Positions 16,745 through 24,592 of a stretch of 49,873 nt of DNA are shown piece by piece. Made by a program: the position numbers and the translations under genes. The stretch spans positions 1 through 49,873 of the forward strand of contig JAGSHC010000015.1 of assembly GCA_023954745.1 (NCBI GenBank). The letters run 5' to 3'. The stretch's first letter is position 1. Each line of letters starts with the position of its first letter. Origin of the DNA: Deltaproteobacteria bacterium. GTDB lineage: Bacteria > Myxococcota_A > UBA796 > UBA9615. Below the pieces are notes generated by a model that worked only from the letters and a program-made list of their open reading frames with translations, was not told where the DNA came from and did not search any database.

Positions 16745-17863
16745 CTAACCGGCTACCTCCGCCCCGGAAGACCGTGTCTGGGGCTGTCCTTCGCGGTCCA
16801 TCGACCGCACCGCACTGGCCGGAACTCCGAGGGCTCGCAGCCGCGCCCGTCCCCGAGCCTCCACTGAAGGCTGCTCCGTGGTCGACCGACGGCCCGCCCG
16901 CGCGCGGATGCGCTGGATCAGCTCCGGCGCAGGCTCGCCTCGAAGCACCGCGCGGAGGACGGGCATCACGTCGCCAAAGACGGGCGACAGCTCACGCTCG
17001 TCAAAGGACCTCGCCATCGAGAACATCCCGGCACAGATGGAGTCGTAGGAGCAGCTGTCACATGCCACGCCCTTCCCGTGCAGGAACTCCTTCTGGTGCA
17101 CGAAGCCCTTGTCGTCGAGAAAGCGAATGCAGCGCTCCTCCTCCTTGACGATCTTTCGCGTCTCCGTGGACGCCCAGGCGTACCGGGGCATGAAGCACAG
17201 CGGGACCCGCTCGGCGCGAAAGGTCCGCCCGTTGGCGTGCAGGTAGTCCATGGCACGCTCGAGCGACACCTGGAACTCGTGGTGGCGCGCGATGCAGTCG
17301 GGGTTGTCCTCGGCGCGGTTCCCGTCGGGGTCCATGTTGTTCCACACGAAGTGGCGTACATGAGGGAAGCGCTCGCAGATCCATCGCACGGTCTCGTCGA
17401 GGTGGTGCGCGTTGTAGCTGCAGATCACGGTGTTGATGTCGCACGTGATGCCAAGCACCGGGACCAACTCCAGACAGCCGACCAGGGTCTCCCAGGCGCC
17501 CCGGTACTTCGTGATGAAGTCGTGCACCTCCTGCCGTGAGCTGTGGAGCGACACGTGGATGTGGCTCAAGCCCGCATCCACCAGCCGCCGGAAGAACGCC
17601 TCCTCGGCGAGCAGCTGCCCGTTGGTGATCATTCGGCTGTGCAACCCCAGCGACTTCGCGTGTTCCAGCGCGGGGATCAGGAGCGGAGACAGGCTCGGCT
17701 CGCCGCCGGTCAGGATCACCCCGTCGTAGCCGAGCTCTGCGAGACGATCGAGCTCGCCGCGCATGGCGTCCTCCCCCAACTCCACGCCCGTAGGCGGGTT
17801 CGAGCAGAACCGACATCCCTGGTAGCAGTCGCGGGTGAGCTGGAGATATCCGAGGTTCGCCAT
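16745..17863 (-). CDS. Radical SAM/SPASM protein, possible HxsC counterpart
   Basis: The 372-residue radical SAM protein has Cys13-x3-Cys17-x2-Cys20 almost at the N terminus (CYQGCRFCSNPP), LTGGEPSLSP, MITNG, and a HVSLHSSRQEVHDF segment. Auxiliary-cluster cysteines follow, including ERCIRF and CDSCSYDSICAG. The length and the CxxxCxxCSxPP motif resemble HxsC, the second maturase of the Hxs system, but I cannot confirm the subfamily. It begins in a TGATG overlap with the upstream radical SAM gene. The C-terminal roughly 60 residues (RRSTTEQPSVEARGR...) are low-complexity and variable. Its likely substrate is the HGS precursor or the Tat protein encoded just downstream. Confidence 0.8.
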   Translation of the reverse strand: MANLGYLQLTRDCYQGCRFCSNPPTGVELGEDAMRGELDRLAELGYDGVILTGGEPSLSPLLIPALEHAKSLGLHSRMITNGQLLAEEAFFRRLVDAGLSHIHVSLHSSRQEVHDFITKYRGAWETLVGCLELVPVLGITCDINTVICSYNAHHLDETVRWICERFPHVRHFVWNNMDPDGNRAEDNPDCIARHHEFQVSLERAMDYLHANGRTFRAERVPLCFMPRYAWASTETRKIVKEEERCIRFLDDKGFVHQKEFLHGKGVACDSCSYDSICAGMFSMARSFDERELSPVFGDVMPVLRAVLRGEPAPELIQRIRARAGRRSTTEQPSVEARGRARLRALGVPASAVRSMDREGQPQTRSSGAEVAG

Positions 17864-19707
17864 CAGCCGAGGATCTCCAGCCGACGACGACGACGCGCTT
17901 CGGCCTTGTCCCGCGCGAGGACCGCCAACGGGTCCTGGGGCGAGCTCCCTGGCCCGGCGAACCCCGGCAGGGATGGGGCCGAGAGCTCGGGGGGCCGCCC
18001 GGTGGCCAACCGGGGCGGAGGCTCCGGGTAGAGCGCCTCGAGCTGGGACGCGGCGGACGCGGCCCACTCTCCCTCGACCGGAGCGCACAGCGACAAACCC
18101 TGGTCCCGCACCATGTTGATGTGGGGTCCCTCGCAGCGACTCTCGACCGAGCAGTCGACACAGCGCAACGAGCGCGCCCGGTAGCGCGAGTCGACGTGGT
18201 GCACCGCGAGCGGGCGAATGGCGAGCCGCCCGGTGGCGGAGTCGAAGAGACTGACGGGCAAGCGCACCGGATCGGGCACCAGGCGCGCCCCCGGGGCGAG
18301 ACACGCCGGCAGCCCCGACACGGGGACGGGGAGCGCGAGCGAGCGGAAGAAGGCCGCCGGGTCCCGTACGTCCTCCGCAGCTGCGTCACTGAGCCGCTCC
18401 CACGTGGGCTGACGGATGCTGATGGCATCGAGATTCCCCTCCACCGCCGCGCGATGCTCCAACAGCCAGGGCGCCGTGCGGACGTTGAGGAGGATGCTGA
18501 GTCGGTGGGTCAGAACCTGTCCCGGGTTGCCAAGCAGCAGGTCCAGCTGCCCGGCGTCACCCACCTCCAGGGTGCTCTCTGGCGGGACCAGGGCGAGGCT
18601 CTCGGCGTCGAGCTCGTCGACCGCCAATAGGAGCCGGGTCGAGGGCAGGTTCAGCGGAGCCAACTCGCGCACGTGCCCGAGCCCCAGCGCGAGACCTCCC
18701 GCGCCGAACGCCAGGCTGTCCCCATCGCGCACGAGCTCCCCAGCCTCCACCCGGGGCGACGCGCCGAGGTCGAGCCACTGCACCGTGCGATCCCGCAACG
18801 AGGCGATGACGCGGTCCGCCGACGTGCAGAAGGGTTCGATGAAGCAGTGCACACAGCGCTCCGGCTGCCGACAGTCCAGCGGCGCGCCACCGTCGAGATA
18901 TCGCCGCACCTGGTAGCGCCGACCGTTCACCTCATCGAGCATCTTGTGAGGGTCCTGGATCAGGTCCTCGAGCCCCTCCAGATACGAGACTGGGAACCGA
19001 TTCGTCCAGACGACGAAGCCTGGATGTCGGTTGAGACGGAAGACCTTGTGCAGGGTCTCGATGTGCTCGCGGGGGTCGTAGAAGAGCTCGTCGCGATGCT
19101 CGAAAGCCGCCGCCTGCGGGATCACGTGGAGAAGGTCGAACTCGGTGACGCCGAGGCCGATGCACAGCTCCAGCACCCGATCGATCACGCCCACGTTCTG
19201 CTTGTTGATGACGACGTCGGCGTTGACGATGACTTCCCGGCGTCGGACGGCGCGGACCATCCCCTTGATCAGGCGCTTGAACGAGCCCGGATGCTGGGTG
19301 AGGTGGTCGTGCAAGGCCTCCGTGTGGCCGTGCAAGGAGAAGGTGATCTCACCGAGCCCGGCGACCACGGCGTCCTTGTAGAAGGCGGCGTCGGCGAACA
19401 TCCAACCGTTGGTCACCGTCTGGACCCGGTCGTAGCCCATTCCCTTCGCCGCAGCGACAAGCTCGTGGAAGCGGGGGTGCAGCGACGCCTCTCCTCCGCT
19501 GATGATCACCTTGTCCGCGTCCAGCTCCGTGCGGCCTCGAGAGAGCTCGGCCACGACGTCGTCGAACGGCAAGAACAGGTTCCGCGGCGTGTCCGAGTCG
19601 AGGCAGAACAGGCAGCGGGAGTTGCACGCCGTGACCGCCCGCACCCAGTGCTTCTTGCGGTTGGCGATGCGCTCGCGCTCGAGCATGTCCTCGCGCACGT
19701 CCGTCAT
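17863..19707 (-). CDS. Radical SAM/SPASM protein with a degenerate second half
   Basis: The 614-residue protein has an N-terminal half that is an intact radical SAM enzyme: Cys28-x3-Cys32-x2-Cys35 (CNSRCLFC), ISGGEASLHP, TVTNGWM, ITFSLHGHTEALHD and a SPASM-like CVHCFIEPFCTS. Residues from about 340 on have no CxxxCxxC but keep a barrel-like run of strands, then CLAPGARLVPDPVRLPVSLF and CVDCSVESRCEG. This looks like a second SPASM domain attached to a dead radical SAM barrel. I infer a tandem ancestor in which the second half lost the SAM cluster. The gene starts in an ATGA overlap with the cluster-less radical SAM gene upstream, so the two proteins may work as a pair. Confidence 0.8.
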   Translation of the reverse strand: MTDVREDMLERERIANRKKHWVRAVTACNSRCLFCLDSDTPRNLFLPFDDVVAELSRGRTELDADKVIISGGEASLHPRFHELVAAAKGMGYDRVQTVTNGWMFADAAFYKDAVVAGLGEITFSLHGHTEALHDHLTQHPGSFKRLIKGMVRAVRRREVIVNADVVINKQNVGVIDRVLELCIGLGVTEFDLLHVIPQAAAFEHRDELFYDPREHIETLHKVFRLNRHPGFVVWTNRFPVSYLEGLEDLIQDPHKMLDEVNGRRYQVRRYLDGGAPLDCRQPERCVHCFIEPFCTSADRVIASLRDRTVQWLDLGASPRVEAGELVRDGDSLAFGAGGLALGLGHVRELAPLNLPSTRLLLAVDELDAESLALVPPESTLEVGDAGQLDLLLGNPGQVLTHRLSILLNVRTAPWLLEHRAAVEGNLDAISIRQPTWERLSDAAAEDVRDPAAFFRSLALPVPVSGLPACLAPGARLVPDPVRLPVSLFDSATGRLAIRPLAVHHVDSRYRARSLRCVDCSVESRCEGPHINMVRDQGLSLCAPVEGEWAASAASQLEALYPEPPPRLATGRPPELSAPSLPGFAGPGSSPQDPLAVLARDKAEARRRRRLEILG

Positions 19708-20765
19708 GCCGAGGTCCCCAGCTGATGCGCCTTGCGCACGCGATGCCGCTCGTCGTCGCTCCACCGGCCCATCGGCGTGGGGTCGGCATGCACCTCCACG
19801 CGGGGCGCCGCGCGCACTGCCTCCCGCAGCAGATCTGGAGCGTCCGGGTGGGCCAGAGCGTCGTCCCCCAAGATGCGAAGGACGGCGGGGCGACGCTCCA
19901 GAGCGAGCACGAGGCGCCGACGTACGGCACGCCGGTCCTCCTCCGCCGTCCACTCCAGGTCCGCCGTGTCGGCGTCTCCCGTGGGCGACTGGCGAAGCTC
20001 CAGAGAGCCGAAGGTCTGCACGTAGGAGTGGGGCAGCCCGGAGCACTGCTCGGTGCACTCCGCACAGCGGGCGCCCGTGCCGGACTCCTCCTCGAGGACA
20101 TGAGGCTGAAGGTTCACGGGAACCGCGCAGAGCGGGAGGCCCCGAAGTTGCACCTGGAGCCCTGCCCGAAGAGCCTCGGCGCCAGCTTCGGCGAGCGGGC
20201 GGGCGAGCAGACGGATCCGCGCGCCGAGGGCCACCCGACGGTCAGCGGCGACGTGCTCCAGCCGGACGGCCCGAAACCCTACGGACCGAACCCCGAGAGC
20301 GACCAACGTCGAGACGGTGGCTGCCAGACCAAGGATCCCGGGCCGGACCAGCGGGATCTCCACGTGCACCGCCAAACCGCCCGAGACCGCGGCTCGTACG
20401 CCTCGCAGGATCGACTTCGCCTCAGCGACACCAGCCACCCAGTCATGGCAGGCCGGCGACGCCGAGTAGAGGCACACGGACAGACCGAGTCCCGAGGTGG
20501 CACGCAAGCGCTCGAGGACGCGAGGAGAGCGGAGCGCGATCCCCGTCGTGCTCACCACCACGGGACGGTCGACCATCCCGAGGAGCGCGAGGAAGTCTGG
20601 CCGCGCGAGCACGTCTCCTCCGTCCAACAGAAGGATGCCCGGCGCGCTCCGGGCGCTGCGCACCACGCCCAGCGGCACGGGTCCGACGGCAGCCTCATCA
20701 CGCCAGCCCGCCGTGCCGGGGACTCCCGCGGCGACACGACTCAGACGTTGGGATGGCGCAACCAT
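19704..20765 (-). CDS. Radical SAM-fold protein lacking the 4Fe-4S/SAM cysteine motif
   Basis: The 353-residue protein has the radical SAM barrel pattern (GILLLDGGDVLARPDFLALL in place of the GGEP strand, then VVVSTTGIAL, LSVCLYSASPACHDWVAG and VHVEIPLVRPG). The N-terminal region where CxxxCxxC should stand contains no cysteine. A SPASM-like set remains (LPLCAVP, then CAECTEQCSG). It therefore probably cannot cleave SAM but could still bind peptide or auxiliary clusters. It is the first gene of the eleven-gene minus-strand run. A TACAAT hexamer lies 6 bases before ATG 20765. The longer in-frame extension to 21554 runs antisense through the divergent hydroxylase gene and was rejected. Confidence 0.75.
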   Translation of the reverse strand: MVAPSQRLSRVAAGVPGTAGWRDEAAVGPVPLGVVRSARSAPGILLLDGGDVLARPDFLALLGMVDRPVVVSTTGIALRSPRVLERLRATSGLGLSVCLYSASPACHDWVAGVAEAKSILRGVRAAVSGGLAVHVEIPLVRPGILGLAATVSTLVALGVRSVGFRAVRLEHVAADRRVALGARIRLLARPLAEAGAEALRAGLQVQLRGLPLCAVPVNLQPHVLEEESGTGARCAECTEQCSGLPHSYVQTFGSLELRQSPTGDADTADLEWTAEEDRRAVRRRLVLALERRPAVLRILGDDALAHPDAPDLLREAVRAAPRVEVHADPTPMGRWSDDERHRVRKAHQLGTSA

Positions 20766-20771
20766 GGCGGG

Positions 20772-20777
20772 ATTGTA
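20772..20777 (-). promoter_or_regulatory. -10 element of the hxs-like operon (leaderless geometry)
   Basis: On the minus strand TACAAT (5 of 6 consensus) is followed by CCCGCC and then the ATG of the first gene. The expected transcription start falls on the start codon, and there is no room for a ribosome site. The -35 region is weak. Confidence 0.5.
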
Positions 20778-20822
20778 GGGCCCACCTGAGCCATCGGCAG
20801 GCCAGAGCGACGAGGGCCTCGG

Positions 20823-20828
20823 CATACT
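20823..20828 (+). promoter_or_regulatory. -10 element of the HExxH gene (leaderless geometry)
   Basis: CATACT is followed by six bases (CGCGTC) and then GTG 20835. The spacing is identical to that of the divergent operon promoter in the same 69-base gap, so both directions may be controlled together. Confidence 0.4.
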
Positions 20829-20834
20829 CGCGTC

Positions 20835-22028
20835 GTGGCCCCCCTCCCCCATGGACTTCTGCTGCTCCCACGACCCGGTGAGAACACCACCGGCAGCCTG
20901 CGTCGAAAGGTGCGGCTGCTCGCCATTCGCGACCTCCTGGGACTCGGCACGCCGTGGTCGGCAGCCCTCGAAGCCACCCTGCGGACCGCGTCGGCCCAGA
21001 CCCTCGCCTCCGTGGGCGCGCCGGACGTCCTGCCCTCGCTGCTGGCCGCGCGGAGCGGCCTCGTCTCCCTGCCCGAGGCGCTGTCTCGTGCAGTCCCGAA
21101 CCTGCTGTGCTCGTTGCACGCTGCCGGCGTGCGTCCTCCGGAGCCGATCCTCTACGAGGGCCCAGTCGCCCACCTCGCAGGCCTCGGCGCGCGCAGCGTG
21201 CACCTCGAGAGACCCGGCCGCGCCGTGCTCCTCGACGCGGCCGGTCTGTCCGTCGAGCTCGCCGACGGCGCCCATGTCGACGTCGAGCAACTCCCCTCGC
21301 TGCCGTCTTCTCACCCACTCCCCGGGACGGGCGTCGCCCTCTGCCTGGACGACACGAACCCGTTGTCCCACCTCGAGGACCACCCCGACAAGGCAGGCAA
21401 CGCAGTGGATCTGGGCGGGCATTCCCTCGACGAGTGGACCCGCGAGCTGGGCAAGGCCTTCGACGTCATCAAGTCTGGGCTGCCCCACTGGTTCGACGAG
21501 CTGCCCCAGAGCCTGTGCCGACTCCTCCCGGTGGGCTACGAGCCCGAGCGTCACCTCTCAGCCAGCTACGGCGACGCTCCGGGCATTGCGTACCTGACCC
21601 TGCACCCCAGCGGGCTGACCCTCGCGGAGGCCGTCGTACACGAGACGCAGCACGGCAAGCTGAACCTGCTCCTGTGGCTTGACGAAGTCCTCGAGAACGG
21701 CCGCACCGACTGGGCCACCTCTCCGGTACGGCCGGACCTGCGCCCCCTGATGGGCGTGCTGCTCGCGGTGCATGCGTTCATTCCGGTGGCCGCACTCCAC
21801 GCCCGCCTCCTCGCCGCGGGACACCCCCTCGCCGCCGGCCCCAGCTTCGAGCGACGCCGCACCGAGGTGCTCTCAGGCAACGAAGGCGGCCTCGCAGTGC
21901 TTCGAACCAAGGCCCGCCCAACGCGGGTCGGCGCGCGCCTCCTGGAGGCCCTGGAGGCCTTGCACGCCGCAACCCTGACCGGGGTCCCGGCTCTCCCCGA
22001 GGCAACCCGCGCACTGCCGCCGGGATAG
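20835..22028 (+). CDS. HExxH-type putative RiPP beta-hydroxylase
   Basis: The 397-residue protein is largely helical, with no signal peptide. Its key feature is His269-Glu270-x2-His273 in AEAVVHETQHGKLNLLLWL, the signature of the HExxH family found in RiPP loci. This family is now described as alpha-ketoglutarate/iron-dependent peptide beta-hydroxylases rather than proteases. Upstream segments (CLDDTNPLSHLEDHPDKAGN) and a GLAVLRTKA stretch near the C terminus are also family-like. The gene is divergent from the hxs-like operon with a shared 69-base promoter region, so it is probably co-regulated. His or Ser side chains of the HGS core are plausible targets, by inference only. Start GTG 20835 is supported by the frame and promoter geometry. 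Confidence 0.75.
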   Translation: MAPLPHGLLLLPRPGENTTGSLRRKVRLLAIRDLLGLGTPWSAALEATLRTASAQTLASVGAPDVLPSLLAARSGLVSLPEALSRAVPNLLCSLHAAGVRPPEPILYEGPVAHLAGLGARSVHLERPGRAVLLDAAGLSVELADGAHVDVEQLPSLPSSHPLPGTGVALCLDDTNPLSHLEDHPDKAGNAVDLGGHSLDEWTRELGKAFDVIKSGLPHWFDELPQSLCRLLPVGYEPERHLSASYGDAPGIAYLTLHPSGLTLAEAVVHETQHGKLNLLLWLDEVLENGRTDWATSPVRPDLRPLMGVLLAVHAFIPVAALHARLLAAGHPLAAGPSFERRRTEVLSGNEGGLAVLRTKARPTRVGARLLEALEALHAATLTGVPALPEATRALPPG

Positions 22029-22048
22029 TGGACGGGCCCGAGAGCCGG

Positions 22049-22079
22049 TTGACACCCCTCCAAAAGGGAACCCAATGAT
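22049..22079 (+). promoter_or_regulatory. Candidate promoter of the PilZ gene
   Basis: A perfect TTGACA (22049-22054) lies in the gap after the HExxH gene. An AATGAT (22074-22079) at 19 bases is the best -10. A G-rich ribosome site (GAGGGGG) precedes GTG 22107. Confidence 0.4.
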
Positions 22080-22106
22080 GAGCGGCAACGGATCTGAGGG
22101 GGTCGA

Positions 22107-22454
22107 GTGACCAACGAGAAGCGAGCGTTCGAGCGCAAGCAACTGCGCCTGGAGCTGAACTACCGACACGCCGATGGCGGCAACTTCCTCTTTGAGCGCA
22201 GCACGAACATCAGCGATGGCGGAATCTTCATCGAGACCGCCCACCCGCTCCCCACGGGGGCGACGTTGGTGATTCGCTTCACTCCCCCCGGGGGCGACGA
22301 GATTGAGGTCGACGGCCGGGTGGCCTGGGTCAATCTGGTGCGCACGGGGGACGAAAACCCCAACCCCGGGATGGGCATCCGCTGGGTGGACCTCACTCCA
22401 GAGCAGCGCGAGATCATCGGCTCGATCGTCAAGACCGTCGCGATTCTGGGCTGA
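22107..22454 (+). CDS. PilZ-domain c-di-GMP-binding protein
   Basis: The 115-residue protein is a stand-alone PilZ domain of the type common in Myxococcota. The c-di-GMP signature is present: RKQLR near residue 10 (RxxxR) and NISDGG near residue 35 ((D/N)xSxxG). The barrel (TLVIRFTPPGGDEIEVDGRVAWV) and a C-terminal helix follow. It should bind cyclic di-GMP in the cytoplasm and signal to motility, surface polysaccharide or secretion systems through protein contacts. GTG 22107 is chosen because it follows a G-rich ribosome site. It lies convergent to rimO with an 11-base gap. Confidence 0.85.
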   Translation: MTNEKRAFERKQLRLELNYRHADGGNFLFERSTNISDGGIFIETAHPLPTGATLVIRFTPPGGDEIEVDGRVAWVNLVRTGDENPNPGMGIRWVDLTPEQREIIGSIVKTVAILG

Positions 22455-22465
22455 GCGCGGAGCGC

Positions 22466-23860
22466 CTACTCCAGCACGTGACCGACGAGGTCGTAGCCAG
22501 CGATGTCGGTGATCTCCACCTTGACGATGTCGCCGAAGGCGGCCCGTCCCGCGTCGTTGATCAGGACCCGGCCATCGATCTCGGGCGCCTGACGCGGCGT
22601 GCGGCCCACCCACAGCAGCTCGGTCTCGGGATGCATGCCCTCGACGAGCACGTCGGTGACGCGCCCCAGCTGGTCGGTGTTGTTCTCCAGGTGCAGCTCC
22701 TGCTGGAGCGTCATCAGCCGATCGCGGCGTTCCTGGCGGACCTCTTCCGGCACCTGGTTCGGAAGGTGCGCCGCCGGCGTCTCGTCCTGGGGTGAGAAGG
22801 TAAACACTCCGGCGTTGTCGAAGCGCTGCTCCTCGACGAACTCCATGAGCTCCTCGAAGTGCCCCTCGGTCTCGCCGGGGAAGCCCACGATGAAGCCAGT
22901 CCGGATGGCGACGTCGGGGATGCGGGTCCTCAGCTTGGTGAGCAGCTTGCGGGTGCGGTCGCTGCTCACTCCCCGGCGCATGGCCTTGAGGATGGGGTTG
23001 CTGATGTGCTGGAGCGGCATGTCGATGTACGGCACGACCTTGTCGAGATCGACGAACGCATCGATGAGGTCATCCTTGAACTTCGCCGGGTAGCTGTAGA
23101 GCAGCCGAATCCACTCGATGCCATCCACCCCGTTGAGCGCCCGCAGCAAGTCGGGCAGGCGATCGGGGCCGATGTCCCGCCCCCAGGAGTTGCTGTCCTG
23201 ACCGACCAGGTTCAGCTCCTTGACGCCCCGGGCAGCGAGAGCACGAGCCTCGTCCACGATGACGTCCATGGAGCGACTCATCAGGTCCCCGCGAAGCTGC
23301 GGGATGATGCAGAAGGTGCAGCGCTGAGGGCAGCCTTCGAGGATCTTCACGTAGGCCGACCACGCAGTGAGCGTGTTGACTCGCGCCTCCGCTCCCTGCA
23401 CGTAGACCGGCTCGCCGACGATGTCGCGAGGGACGTCGCCGCGCGCCACCACCTCGAGGATGCGGTGGTAGTCACCGGTCCCCACAAAGGCGTCCACCTC
23501 GGGGAGCTCGTCCTTGAGCGCGTCGTGGTGCCGCTGCGCCATGCACCCACTGACGACGAGCTTGCGCGCGCTCCCGCCCTTCCGAAGGGCCGCCATCTCG
23601 AGCACCGTCTCGACGGACTCGGTGGTGGCCGCGTCGATGAACGTGCAGGTGTTCACGACAATGACGTCCGCGCCCTCGGGGGAGTCCGAGAGCTCGTAGC
23701 CCGCGCCTCCCAGCCGAGCGAGCATGACCTCGCTGTCGGTTCGGTTCTTGGGGCATCCGAGGCTCACGAAGTGCACCCGCTGGCCATCGCCGCGGAGCTC
23801 ATCGGGGAGCGTGGGAAGCGGCGCAGGGCCGGGCTGAATAATGGGGAGTCGCGAACTCAT
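22466..23860 (-). CDS. rimO: Ribosomal protein S12 methylthiotransferase RimO
   Basis: The 464-residue protein has an N-terminal UPF0004 domain with three cluster cysteines (Cys36 in LGCPKNRTD, Cys72 in NTCTF, Cys106 in SGCMAQ). A radical SAM domain with Cys177-x3-Cys181-x2-Cys184 (GCPQRCTFC) and a C-terminal TRAM domain (to VGHVLE) follow. The LGCPKN-TDSE opening separates RimO from MiaB. It methylthiolates an aspartate in ribosomal protein S12. This is a housekeeping enzyme unrelated to the nearby RiPP radical SAM genes. It lies in the same direction as lolA-ftsK, 66 bases downstream of lolA. Confidence 0.93.
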   Translation of the reverse strand: MSSRLPIIQPGPAPLPTLPDELRGDGQRVHFVSLGCPKNRTDSEVMLARLGGAGYELSDSPEGADVIVVNTCTFIDAATTESVETVLEMAALRKGGSARKLVVSGCMAQRHHDALKDELPEVDAFVGTGDYHRILEVVARGDVPRDIVGEPVYVQGAEARVNTLTAWSAYVKILEGCPQRCTFCIIPQLRGDLMSRSMDVIVDEARALAARGVKELNLVGQDSNSWGRDIGPDRLPDLLRALNGVDGIEWIRLLYSYPAKFKDDLIDAFVDLDKVVPYIDMPLQHISNPILKAMRRGVSSDRTRKLLTKLRTRIPDVAIRTGFIVGFPGETEGHFEELMEFVEEQRFDNAGVFTFSPQDETPAAHLPNQVPEEVRQERRDRLMTLQQELHLENNTDQLGRVTDVLVEGMHPETELLWVGRTPRQAPEIDGRVLINDAGRAAFGDIVKVEITDIAGYDLVGHVLE

Positions 23861-23926
23861 CGGCGCGGAGGGTTGTTCAGCGCCGGGGTTACGTCAAGGA
23901 CGGCGTGTCGCGCCATCCCTCCCTGC

Positions 23927-24592
23927 TCAGTCCCCCTGGACGGTGCGCCAGCCCTCGCGGTCGGTGTAGACGAAGTCCGCGTCGGGTAGGTCGTCGGGCG
24001 TGGTGACGTTCGTGAGCACCATGTCCGTGCGGTCCCCGAAGGGGGTCAGCATCGCCACCCCAGCCACACGATGCGTCTCCGCGTCGAGATACACCCGCAG
24101 CGACTCCACCGAGCCGTCTGCCTCGAGCGGGGTCATCTTGAGGGCGATGGCGCCCGGAACCGGGGACTTCGCCTCGGTGTCCATGGCGACCCGGAACTGC
24201 TTGCGAGGGTCCGCGCTCCCCGTGAGGAAGCCATAGTAGGTCTGGAGCATCTCGCTCACCGTGCGAAACACCGTGGCCTTCTTGTCCTCCTCGTCGAGGA
24301 TCCAAAGCGTCGTCCCGTCCGAGAGCCACTGGGTCTTCGTGGGCGCAATGAAGTCCCACCGCATCTTGCCGGGAGCCTCCATGGCGATGGTCCCGGTCTG
24401 GACGACGGGCTCGAAGTAGGACATGCCCGTCGTGGTCTGGGTGAAGGACGCAGAGATGGCCTTCATGCCCTTGTGAGCTTCGGCCATCTTCGTGAGAGTC
24501 GCGTCCACCGTGAGGGCAGCGGGCTTCGCGTCGTCGGCGAGAGAGAGGCCCGGCAACAGTGCGAGGGCCAGGCCAAGGAGGAGAGCGCGCAT
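23927..24592 (-). CDS. lolA: Outer-membrane lipoprotein carrier protein LolA
   Basis: The 221-residue periplasmic protein has a signal peptide (MRALLLGLALALLPGLSLA). The LolA half-barrel fold is shown by ISASFTQTT, GTIAMEAPGKMRWDF, DGTTLWILDEEDKKA and the late VYTDREGW region. It carries lipoproteins from the Lol ABC transporter to the outer membrane, and the many lipoproteins encoded nearby would depend on it. ATG 24592 overlaps the stop of ftsK (TGATG). A longer in-frame start would run far into ftsK and lacks a signal peptide. The ftsK-lolA pair is a common arrangement. Confidence 0.88.
   Translation of the reverse strand: MRALLLGLALALLPGLSLADDAKPAALTVDATLTKMAEAHKGMKAISASFTQTTTGMSYFEPVVQTGTIAMEAPGKMRWDFIAPTKTQWLSDGTTLWILDEEDKKATVFRTVSEMLQTYYGFLTGSADPRKQFRVAMDTEAKSPVPGAIALKMTPLEADGSVESLRVYLDAETHRVAGVAMLTPFGDRTDMVLTNVTTPDDLPDADFVYTDREGWRTVQGD

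Noticed and set aside
19704-21554. 616-aa version of the cluster-less radical SAM protein
   Set aside because: The extension beyond ATG 20765 runs antisense through the HExxH gene. The TACAAT element and barrel start favour 20765.
22466-23860. Seventh radical SAM protein as part of the RiPP locus
   Set aside because: Motif set (LGCPKN-TDSE, TRAM domain) identifies housekeeping RimO, which lies beyond a PilZ gene and is linked to lolA/ftsK.
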